Assembly: GCA_022842685.1 (NCBI GenBank)
Contig: JALHPC010000027.1
Location: 1-37,453, forward strand
DNA length: 37,453 bases
Reading direction: 5' to 3'
DNA from: Candidatus Kapaibacterium sp.
Lineage (GTDB): Bacteria; Bacteroidota; Ignavibacteria; Kapaibacteriales; Kapaibacteriaceae
A model generated the notes under the pieces. It saw nothing but the letters and a program-made list of their open reading frames with translations. It had not been told where the DNA came from and ran no database searches. The stretch's first letter is position 1; each line of letters opens with the position of its first letter. Below, in pieces: positions 8,201 through 14,293 of the stretch. The position numbers were made by a program, and so were the translations under genes.

Positions 8201-9569
8201 TCTCGAAGTGTTCCTATATGGCGAAGGTGCTGGTGACGCAACGCTCACCACATCGACGTCGCTCGTTTTTGAAACGTCGCCATGTACACCTTCTCCAACA
8301 ACACGACCGATTCGTATTACCAATTCCGGCAATGCTCAGCTTAATGTGTTCGACATCGTGACGGACGGAGCTGCTCGTAGCGAGTTTTCGGTTCGGAATA
8401 CCGACGGATCAGCCATCACGTTACCGTTTACGTTGGCACCGAAGGCCACTCGCGACTTCAACGTCATCTTTACGCCAGGCCAGGGTGGTGTCCGTCTGGC
8501 GTCGGTTGTAATCGTTTCCGACGCTCTTAACGCCCTTTCTGGCGTTTCGCTTATATCCCTCGTTGCTCGCCGTGATAGCGTCCAATTCTCTCTGTCAAGT
8601 AACGACGTCGACTTCGGTAATGTCCCTGCCGACTCCACCCGCGACGTTACAATAAGCTTGATTAACTCGGGCTCGACGCCGTTACGTTGGCCGCGAGGCG
8701 CTATCAACATCGATCGCTTCCGAATTTTGTCGGTCGTACCCGAAGTTACCCAGCCAGGCACTGCCTCGATCGTCACGGTTCGGTTCTTGGGTGGACGCTC
8801 GGGCGAGTCGTTCCAGACATCCTATACCTTCCGCGATTCGGTATGCTCGCAAGAGCAGGTGCTGCGGCTGCGTGCTTCGGTTAAGGACATCATCGGCGTT
8901 ACCATTCGCCCAAGCCACGTGCGCACTGTAAGTGGCACAACGGTTTCGGTGCCGGTGCACATCACAAACCGCCAGAATCTTGATCGTACGACTGTGTCGT
9001 CGATTACTGCAACGTTTGTTGTTAACGGAACACTGTTAGTACCAACTGGCCCCACACCTGTTGGAACGCTGTCGGCCAATGGACGAGTACGGACATTCAC
9101 CGTCGACCTTCCAATTCCCCGCGGAGCTGATTCGCTCTCCACTACCCTTCAGTTCTCTACGGCATGGGGCAACGACTCGGTTACCACGATCGACGTAACC
9201 GATGTAACCGTGGGCGACACTGTACAAGTTGCCGACGTGCCGGGGTCGGTAACGTTCGACGACATCTGCCGCGCCGGCCAGTCTTCGCGATTCTTCGAGC
9301 GCACAGGCAGCGGTGCTGGCATCATTGCTGCCCCACAACCATCTACCGGCACCGGAACCGTGGGCGTTACGATTGTCGAGACGGGCGCTTCACGCATTGA
9401 ACTCATCGATGTTACCGGCCGGACAGTGCAAACCGTCTTTCAGGGCTCGCTACTGCCAGGGCGTCACGTGCTCCCGCTTGACGTTACAGGCGTAACGACA
9501 GGCAACTACTGGATCGTGCTTACGACCCCAACAGAACGCCATGCCGTTCGCTTTGATGTTTCGAAGTAA
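5202..9569 (+). CDS. Giant secreted VWA / WD40-propeller / choice-of-anchor D protein with T9SS type A-like C-terminus
   Basis: The 1455-residue product begins with a signal peptide (MKNTLNALAALALGLLFVVA..MAQ). A von Willebrand A domain (about 84-265) has the MIDAS motif DVSSS starting at Asp92 and later ILMTDG. An Ig-like anchor-D module follows, then a PNGGE module (about 412-480). About 485-835 hold WD40-like repeats with GH and WD signatures (QGHSGPVYGTAFTTDG, GSYDGTVRFWD), enough for a seven-bladed propeller. Several more anchor-D Ig modules run to about 1250. The last ~70 residues (IELIDVTGRTVQTVF to YWIVLTT and RFDVSK) resemble a T9SS type A sorting domain. It is probably a cell-surface adhesin or scaffold, with no catalytic motif seen. 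It lies between two CCPEF OmpA-like genes; the next starts 25 bases after its stop. Confidence 0.85.
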   Translation: MKNTLNALAALALGLLFVVANTMAQSVVVTRITTAAYPQIVARAYGISATGGLENLDGVSVSVTDNGSSTVAGVTCDAPGQGVPTTLLLALDVSSSTALGSPSALDLQKAAARAAERIVAGVADEIGVLSFDERAFVVLGSTQDRSKFDAAVSGIRSGQGVNIRHAFDSIPMGIFPQLVSSSRKRAVILMTDGMAEADVNTLRERLASFRIQLYVMGFRTTLNQGLRDLAERSGGAWADGITSATDAESIARAFAAQAKQLPGCELTWTAASDCAEQRVIEVRRGSTTVRRTVAVPQGTRALLTSSTTSLNFGPVPPSTRATREVTLTARNRPVRVTGVTSSNPAFVVTEGVTTPEFTLQPNQTRRLVVEYSSADSNTQYGRITIASDACDPVVIHVKSSFANRAQVLSLVEPNGGERWSAGRDTVIRWTGLLPDEVVRIDVSSDNGRTWRSVTEAATGLEYPWSVGPEIGDSMRIRVQQTVLDPNRVRVFQGHSGPVYGTAFTTDGASVVTVSHDRTGRVWDASTGALRFPLNGHGNWVTCVATHPTLPLIATGSYDGTVRFWDSQTGEPIAAITVVQRVLSLDFHPGGERLLIGMEAGIAEIDVAQRAVVNNIVLPERTASGINSVNALRFNRSGSLVITGEGNNVVVRNGTSLDTVRVIQGHTGLVYAVDITPDDAVIVSGSADLTLRSWTTSTGAQRQVSVPAEASWLAISMRPNGAQFIAANGDGTVRIFEAATLRVLNSLVGSRGLCYAARYDATGARIATGGTDFLARVYEIEGLRLAETRSNAVFSISGTLGSSVDTTFGLVYAGSMIDRRINVMRNTSTGPIVVRSVTAVAGNLNEFVVEPLSEPVTVPPGGTLEREVLFAPTSPRTSPIPEDKSVTINVVTGTGLLVSTVTATSARPVLSAPALINFQRRVANVDVIESDLTLANPGGAPVTILGVNVQGETSTPFTIVDPVSSFTLNGGQQRNLRIRFEPTSTGRFSGKVFFDLEGAPDLEVFLYGEGAGDATLTTSTSLVFETSPCTPSPTTRPIRITNSGNAQLNVFDIVTDGAARSEFSVRNTDGSAITLPFTLAPKATRDFNVIFTPGQGGVRLASVVIVSDALNALSGVSLISLVARRDSVQFSLSSNDVDFGNVPADSTRDVTISLINSGSTPLRWPRGAINIDRFRILSVVPEVTQPGTASIVTVRFLGGRSGESFQTSYTFRDSVCSQEQVLRLRASVKDIIGVTIRPSHVRTVSGTTVSVPVHITNRQNLDRTTVSSITATFVVNGTLLVPTGPTPVGTLSANGRVRTFTVDLPIPRGADSLSTTLQFSTAWGNDSVTTIDVTDVTVGDTVQVADVPGSVTFDDICRAGQSSRFFERTGSGAGIIAAPQPSTGTGTVGVTIVETGASRIELIDVTGRTVQTVFQGSLLPGRHVLPLDVTGVTTGNYWIVLTTPTERHAVRFDVSK

Positions 9570-9594
9570 TCCTATCCGCGAGATCAACACTATT

Positions 9595-11613
9595 ATGAAG
9601 ACTGTACTGTTTCTTTGCTTGTCTATGATGCTCGTCGTAGGATCCGTTTCTACGCTAGCCCAAGGCACCCCACAAACTGAACGCGACCGTGTTGGGCTGT
9701 TTGGCAATTATGCCATCGGTGTTCATTCCTCCAATTTCCGCGAACTCGGCGTTGGCAACTGTTGCCCCGAATTCACAAGCGCAACTGGTAGCGGCCTGTT
9801 CTTCGGATTGGGTTACATCAAAACCTTGTCGCCCTCGCTCGACCTTTCCATACGCGCCCACTATGGCATGTTCAACGCGGCCTTCCGTCAGAACGAATCT
9901 AAGGCTGTTGTGCTGGCCAATGGCACCGAACAGGCTACCATCTCGCACGAAATCGACGCCGAGTTCACACAAATGAGTATCGAGCCGCTTCTGGGCTATA
10001 GCGTGGCGCCTGGGCTTTGGCTACAAGGTGGCCTTACGGCGGGCTTCTTCCTTAGTAATACCTTCGAACAAGCGGAACGCTTAGTTACACCGGCCGATGG
10101 TGCCTTCGTGATTGGACAAAGCCGCACCCGCGTGCGCAATCAGTCATCGGGAGACATCGGCCCTATCTCGTCATTCGGCGTGGGCATTACCGTTGGTGCA
10201 CGCTACGATTTACCAGCTACTGCCTCTCGGTCGCTCCTGATTTCGCCCGAAGTGCTCTTTACGTTCAACCCCATGTCGTCGATAAACGTTGGCACCTGGA
10301 ACATCCATCACCTGCGCTTTGGCCTTGGTGTTAGCATGGTGCCGCCAGAACTCACCGACGACATGTCCGACGACGACCTATATACCTATGCACGTACCAC
10401 CCCGCCACCTTCGAAGGGGGCACCGGGAGTACCATTCGTAACTCGGTTGGACGCAACTGGCCTAACTGCAGAGGGTACAAGCACACCCGTGTCTTCGATT
10501 CAAGTCGAAGAATTTTCGTCAACTCGTGTTCGCCCACTCCTACCCTACGTGTTCTTCGATCAAGGGTCTGCGACCCTACCCGAGCGGTACCGACGCGTAC
10601 GGGAAGAGCAGACGGAGACCTTCAGCGTCGACAACTTCTATAACATCGACGCTATGGTAACCTACCAGCACCTGTTGAACATCATTGGCAAGCGCATGCA
10701 GGCAGACCCATCGGCAAGCTTAACGATTACGGGCTGCGCCGATCCGTCCGACAACGACGTAAGCGGCGGGTTGGCCGAAGCGCGTGCCGATGCTGTCAAG
10801 TCATACCTCACCTCGGTGTGGAACATCGAAGCATCACGTCTTACAGTTGAACGGCGTGCTTTGCCAGAACAAGCAGCAAACAGCAACGAGGCCGACGGAC
10901 GTGCCGAGAACCGCCGCGTTGAACTTCGGGCTTCAACGCCAGCTATCCTTGCGCCAGTAACGTCGCAAGATACCGCTCGCGTATTCAGTCCGGCTGGACT
11001 ACGGCTCATACCGTCGATGGATCCACGCTCGCCGATTGCGTCATGGACCATCTTTGCGGCCGACGGTGAGCGAGTTCTTCGAACGTGGCATGGCACCGAT
11101 CCTCTTCCTGCGAACGTCGACTGGAGGATGGACGAACAAGCAAGGTTTATTACGCCGACAACGCGTTCCATTGAGTACCTTATGGCTACTCGCGACGCCG
11201 ACGGTGTGACCATTCCATCTGGCAATGCCTCGATTCCTGTTCAGTACATCTCGCTTGCTGATAAGCGAGGTCGTGCGGACAAGGAAATGGATCGCTATAG
11301 CATGATTCTGTTTGGCTTTGATAAGAGTGACGTTACACCGGCCCATCAGCCCGTCATTGATGCCGTTAAGGCCAAGGTCAAGCCCACGTCGACGGTGCGC
11401 GTGGTTGGCTATACCGATCGGTCTGGTTCCGACGATTATAATCAGCGCTTATCGGAGCAGCGCGCCAAAAGCGTTGCTCGTGCGTTGGGTGTTCCGGAAC
11501 GTCAAGCCATTGGCCTAGGCAAGCGCTTTCCTCCGTTTGACAACAGCACGCCTGAAGGCCGCTTCTACTCGCGGACTGTTGAAGTGCTCGTAGAGACGCC
11601 TACTGGTCGATGA
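9595..11613 (+). CDS. OmpA-family outer-membrane protein with CCPEF motif and two OmpA-like domains (paralog 2)
   Basis: The 672-residue product has a signal peptide (MKTVLFLCLSMMLVVGSVSTLAQ), the motif NCCPEF (55-60) in a beta-rich N-terminal region, a short Pro-containing linker (TTPPPSKGAPGVP), a first OmpA-like module (about 313-445: PLLPYVFFDQGSATL to AENRRVEL) and a second (about 569-672: ILFGFDKSDVT, GYTDRSGSDDYNQRLSEQRA). As in paralog 1, only the second module keeps the canonical Asp. The ATG at 9595 is preferred to one at 9541 because it begins the signal peptide and avoids overlapping the giant gene's 3' end. It follows the giant gene by 25 bases and overlaps the GT4 start by 4 bases, so it is inside an operon. 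Likely an outer-membrane, peptidoglycan-contacting partner of the neighbouring giant protein (inference). Confidence 0.86.
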   Translation: MKTVLFLCLSMMLVVGSVSTLAQGTPQTERDRVGLFGNYAIGVHSSNFRELGVGNCCPEFTSATGSGLFFGLGYIKTLSPSLDLSIRAHYGMFNAAFRQNESKAVVLANGTEQATISHEIDAEFTQMSIEPLLGYSVAPGLWLQGGLTAGFFLSNTFEQAERLVTPADGAFVIGQSRTRVRNQSSGDIGPISSFGVGITVGARYDLPATASRSLLISPEVLFTFNPMSSINVGTWNIHHLRFGLGVSMVPPELTDDMSDDDLYTYARTTPPPSKGAPGVPFVTRLDATGLTAEGTSTPVSSIQVEEFSSTRVRPLLPYVFFDQGSATLPERYRRVREEQTETFSVDNFYNIDAMVTYQHLLNIIGKRMQADPSASLTITGCADPSDNDVSGGLAEARADAVKSYLTSVWNIEASRLTVERRALPEQAANSNEADGRAENRRVELRASTPAILAPVTSQDTARVFSPAGLRLIPSMDPRSPIASWTIFAADGERVLRTWHGTDPLPANVDWRMDEQARFITPTTRSIEYLMATRDADGVTIPSGNASIPVQYISLADKRGRADKEMDRYSMILFGFDKSDVTPAHQPVIDAVKAKVKPTSTVRVVGYTDRSGSDDYNQRLSEQRAKSVARALGVPERQAIGLGKRFPPFDNSTPEGRFYSRTVEVLVETPTGR

Positions 11614-12716
11614 ACATCCTCGTCCTGAACTGGCAGGACCGGACGCATCCGCAGGCCGGCGGTGCCGAAGTACATCTTCATGAGATTTTTTCGCGCATCG
11701 CCGGCATGGGCCATAGCGTCACGCTGCACTGCTGCAGTGTTCCCGGCGCCCCCTTACAGGAGACAATTGACGGAATTCGGGTGATACGGAGTGGTTCTAG
11801 AGCCACGTTTAACTGGGGCGTACGGCGATGGTGGAACACCGTTGGCAAGGACCTCAAGCCGGATGTTGTGGTCGACGATATCAACAAGATTCCGTTCTTT
11901 ACGCCACGTTTTGTTCAGGTGCCCGTGGTAGGCATTATTCACCACCTGTTTGGCGATAGTATTTATGCCGAGACTGGTCGTCTTGCCGGGGCTTATGTGC
12001 GATACTTCGAGCAAAAGATTCCCAGCGTGTACAAGCGCACTCGAATTGCTGTGGTAAGCGAAAGCACACGTCAGGAATGCATCGACATTGGCCTACCTGC
12101 CGAGAACCTGACGATTATCCACAATGCGATTGATCAGTCGCGTTTTCCGATGCGAATCACGGAGAAAGAGCAACGGCCAACCATCACGTACTTTGGCCGA
12201 ATTAAAAAATATAAGAGTGTTGACCACCTGCTGAGGGCATTTGCCGTGGTACGCACCAAGGTTCCTACGGCGCAGTTGTGGATTATGGGCAGCGGAGACT
12301 ACACGGACGCCCTCAAGGATCTTGCACATCAACTAGGCATTGCTGGTGATACGACGTTTTGGGGACGCGTGAGCGAGGAGGAAAAGGTACGCCTGTTATC
12401 GCGATCGCACGTAGCCGTAAACACCTCACGCAAGGAGGGCTGGGGCATTACAACACTGGAAGCGAATGCCTGTGGTACTCCAGTGGTCAGTGCCGATGTG
12501 CCAGGCCTTAGGGATGCAGTGCGCCATAACGTAACCGGACTTCTCTATCCCTACGGGAACATCAACGACCTAGAGCGGCACATAACGTTGCTCTTGAAAA
12601 ATCCCACCCTGTGTACAAATCTATCCGAAGGCGCCATTCACTGGGCCTCTACGTTTACATGGGGCCGTAGCGCTCGCCAAATGATGGATTTACTTGAGGC
12701 CGCATCACGACGTTAG
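11610..12716 (+). CDS. Family 4 glycosyltransferase (GT-B fold)
   Basis: The 368-residue product shows the two halves of a GT4 enzyme. The N-terminal acceptor domain has the glycine-containing HPQAGGAEVHLHEI, and the C-terminal donor-binding domain has ITYFGRIKKYKSVDHLLRAF, LWIMGSGD, and the E-x7-E motif EGWGITTLE (Glu276 and Glu284) followed by ANACGTPVV. There is no signal peptide or membrane span, so it is cytosolic or membrane-peripheral and probably makes a surface glycan or glycolipid; the sugar donor is not predictable. Its ATG overlaps the stop of the OmpA-like gene (ATGA at 11610-11613), which indicates translational coupling. It may glycosylate envelope components made by the same operon, but that is speculation. 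Confidence 0.93.
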   Translation: MNILVLNWQDRTHPQAGGAEVHLHEIFSRIAGMGHSVTLHCCSVPGAPLQETIDGIRVIRSGSRATFNWGVRRWWNTVGKDLKPDVVVDDINKIPFFTPRFVQVPVVGIIHHLFGDSIYAETGRLAGAYVRYFEQKIPSVYKRTRIAVVSESTRQECIDIGLPAENLTIIHNAIDQSRFPMRITEKEQRPTITYFGRIKKYKSVDHLLRAFAVVRTKVPTAQLWIMGSGDYTDALKDLAHQLGIAGDTTFWGRVSEEEKVRLLSRSHVAVNTSRKEGWGITTLEANACGTPVVSADVPGLRDAVRHNVTGLLYPYGNINDLERHITLLLKNPTLCTNLSEGAIHWASTFTWGRSARQMMDLLEAASRR

Positions 12717-12728
12717 ATTTCAATCTAA
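12713..12728. repeat. Near-perfect palindrome at the GT4 stop codon
   Basis: TTAGATT (12713-12719) is the reverse complement of AATCTAA (12722-12728) with a 2-base spacer. The GT4 stop codon TAG lies within it. The spacer is too short for a comfortable RNA hairpin and no T-run follows, so a protein-binding operator for the next gene is as likely as a termination element. Confidence 0.4.
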
Positions 12729-12750
12729 TCGCTAGTTTCGACTTTCGTGT

Positions 12751-12758
12751 TACCTTCG
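12751..12758 (+). promoter_or_regulatory. Possible -7 box (TACCTTCG) upstream of a lipoprotein gene
   Basis: TACCTTCG differs at one position from TAnnTTTG and ends 7 bases before the ATG at 12766, so the transcript would be nearly leaderless. There is no Shine-Dalgarno sequence in this gap. One mismatch makes this a weak candidate. Confidence 0.3.
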
Positions 12759-12765
12759 CAATGCT

Positions 12766-13194
12766 ATGCAACACCGTGTATTAAGTTGTCTCGGACTAAT
12801 TGTTCTAATGATGGCTGCCTGCCAGCCGAAGTTCATCACTGTGAACGATTTGCATCGACTTGAAAAAGGCATGACGGCGAAGGCCGTGAACGACGTACTG
12901 TCGCGTGATGCCGACGACACAAAGCAGTTTGTTGTTGACGGCACTCGGTACTTTGCTGAATTATATCCGCTGGAAACGTCGCAGGACAAGAAACAGGAGC
13001 GAACACTAATGCTTGGTTCGCAAAGGGAGCGGATTACCAACGTTACCACACATTACGTCAATACCTTTGTTTTGCTCTACGATGGTCGTGGCCTTCGGTA
13101 TTGGGGTATGCTTGGAGATTTCGACAAATCCGAGGACGCCGACATTCGGTCGTTGTCTTCACGTCTCTATCTAGCTATAGGAATGGGATTCTGA
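12766..13194 (+). CDS. Small lipoprotein, BamE/SmpA-like
   Basis: The 142-residue product has a lipoprotein signal with the lipobox MMAAC (cleavage before Cys19). The mature start VNDLHRLEKGMTAKAVNDVLSRD resembles the SmpA/OmlA (BamE) N-terminal pattern, in which a short helix with K/R-x-GMT precedes a helix of the form x-x-V-x-x-x-L. The middle and C-terminal regions are beta-rich (FVLLYDGRGLRYWGMLGD). BamE is a subunit of the outer-membrane protein assembly machine; that this is a true BamE is not shown, as small lipoproteins with this motif have other roles. It is followed by a related lipoprotein gene, with which it shares a TGATG stop/start. Confidence 0.7.
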   Translation: MQHRVLSCLGLIVLMMAACQPKFITVNDLHRLEKGMTAKAVNDVLSRDADDTKQFVVDGTRYFAELYPLETSQDKKQERTLMLGSQRERITNVTTHYVNTFVLLYDGRGLRYWGMLGDFDKSEDADIRSLSSRLYLAIGMGF

Positions 13195-13541
13195 TGAGAT
13201 TCTTTGTTTTTGCACTTGTTGTATGCAGTATGGTGGGCTGTACGGCGTTTACCGTTGGAGACGCCAATAAGCTCCGACGCGGTATGACGCCCGACGCCGT
13301 AGAGACGCTTGTAAGCAAGGGGCCGCGGCTCACCGTCGACTTCGAGGTTCCATCGTTAGCAGGCGAGCGCTTTACCACGATGGTGTTCGATCTTGCCCTG
13401 GGAACAACGGCCGCCGACTACTATGCGGTGTTTCGCGGTGGCAAGTTGTACTACTGGGGGCATCCGTACGAATTCAATCGCTATCCCGATCCCGAGATGA
13501 ATGCTATCGGCAAGGCAGCAGTCGAAGCCGCTACCAAGTAG
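13194..13541 (+). CDS. Small lipoprotein, BamE/SmpA-like, tandem relative of the preceding gene
   Basis: The 115-residue product has a lipobox CSMVGC. The segment VGDANKLRRGMTPDAVETLVSKG parallels VNDLHRLEKGMTAKAVNDVLSRD of the preceding gene, and both end with a G-x-LYYWG or G-LRYWG strand. This suggests an old tandem duplication. Its ATG at 13194 overlaps the preceding TGA by one base, so the pair is translationally coupled. A frame extending upstream to 13101 would overlap the first gene and lacks the signal peptide at its start, so it was rejected. Function unknown; an outer-membrane lipoprotein facing the periplasm is the likely location. Confidence 0.72.
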   Translation: MRFFVFALVVCSMVGCTAFTVGDANKLRRGMTPDAVETLVSKGPRLTVDFEVPSLAGERFTTMVFDLALGTTAADYYAVFRGGKLYYWGHPYEFNRYPDPEMNAIGKAAVEAATK

Positions 13542-13596
13542 CGTATCTGTTGTGTTTACGATTGACCAGAGTGTACCACGTTTTGGAGCATAAACT

Positions 13597-14259
13597 ATGC
13601 GGTCGCACATCGTCGTTGTTCTCTGTGGCGCTGGCTTAGCGCTCATCCTTAACGGCTGTCCGCGTAAGGGCGACAGCATACCCGTCGGTCCAACCTCACC
13701 TTCGGAGACGTCGCTAAACCACGCTGTTGGTACTCGGCTTGTCTATTCGTTGACACGTACTACGAATGACGAGCCCGACGGGGTAGAGACGGTAACGTTG
13801 ACAGTGCTGTCGAGAACAGAGCAGAACGGCACTGTCTCGATTCTCACCAACGATGAGCGAATCGATGTACGCTGGGTGCTTTCCAATGGTAGATTGAGTA
13901 TGGTGGCACCCGATACGGAGTATACACAGGTTATTGGACCGTGGCCTGCAACGAAAGATCAGACATTTAGTGAAGTGAGGCGGCTTGTATCTGACGATGG
14001 CTCAGAAGTTCAACAGGATACGCTTGTATATAGAGTTCTCAATGCGGATACGCTCGTTACGACCAATGCTGGCCAGTTTCGATGTGCTCACGTCGAAATT
14101 ACTCAGCCAGGATTGCCACTCGGCTATTGGTCAATCACTCGATATCTCTACAACGGCTCGATTGGTCTCATCCAACAGAACACTGAGGTACTCGCGACCT
14201 TTGGCACGTTTGAGATCGCCACGAAGCAACTTCTCGTGCTAGACAATATCCTACGATAG
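13597..14259 (+). CDS. Hypothetical lipoprotein
   Basis: The 220-residue product has a signal peptide ending in the lipobox LILNGC. The rest is mostly predicted beta-strand (VGTRLVYSLTRT, ETVTLTVLSRTEQNGTVSILT, WSITRYLYNGSIGLIQQ) with no helices of note. The pattern AVGTRLVYSL...FRCAHVEIT...YWSITRYLYNGSIGLI resembles lipoproteins and DUF3108-like beta-barrel domains of unknown function, but I do not assign a family. It follows the BamE-like pair by 55 bases and is convergent with feoB. A GGAG at about 13583-13587 is the only ribosome-binding hint. Confidence 0.7.
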   Translation: MRSHIVVVLCGAGLALILNGCPRKGDSIPVGPTSPSETSLNHAVGTRLVYSLTRTTNDEPDGVETVTLTVLSRTEQNGTVSILTNDERIDVRWVLSNGRLSMVAPDTEYTQVIGPWPATKDQTFSEVRRLVSDDGSEVQQDTLVYRVLNADTLVTTNAGQFRCAHVEITQPGLPLGYWSITRYLYNGSIGLIQQNTEVLATFGTFEIATKQLLVLDNILR

Positions 14260-14262
14260 CTC

Positions 14263-14293
14263 CATCGACGTGACCGGTTATCGGTCTACGATG
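14263..14293. terminator. Imperfect hairpin between convergent lipoprotein and feoB genes
   Basis: CATCG (14263-14267) pairs with CGATG (14289-14293) and, inside, GACCG (14272-14276) pairs with CGGTC (14282-14286) around a GTTAT loop. The outer and inner stems are separated by an internal loop. It covers the short gap between two convergent genes and could work for both, but no T-run is present on either strand. Confidence 0.3.
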
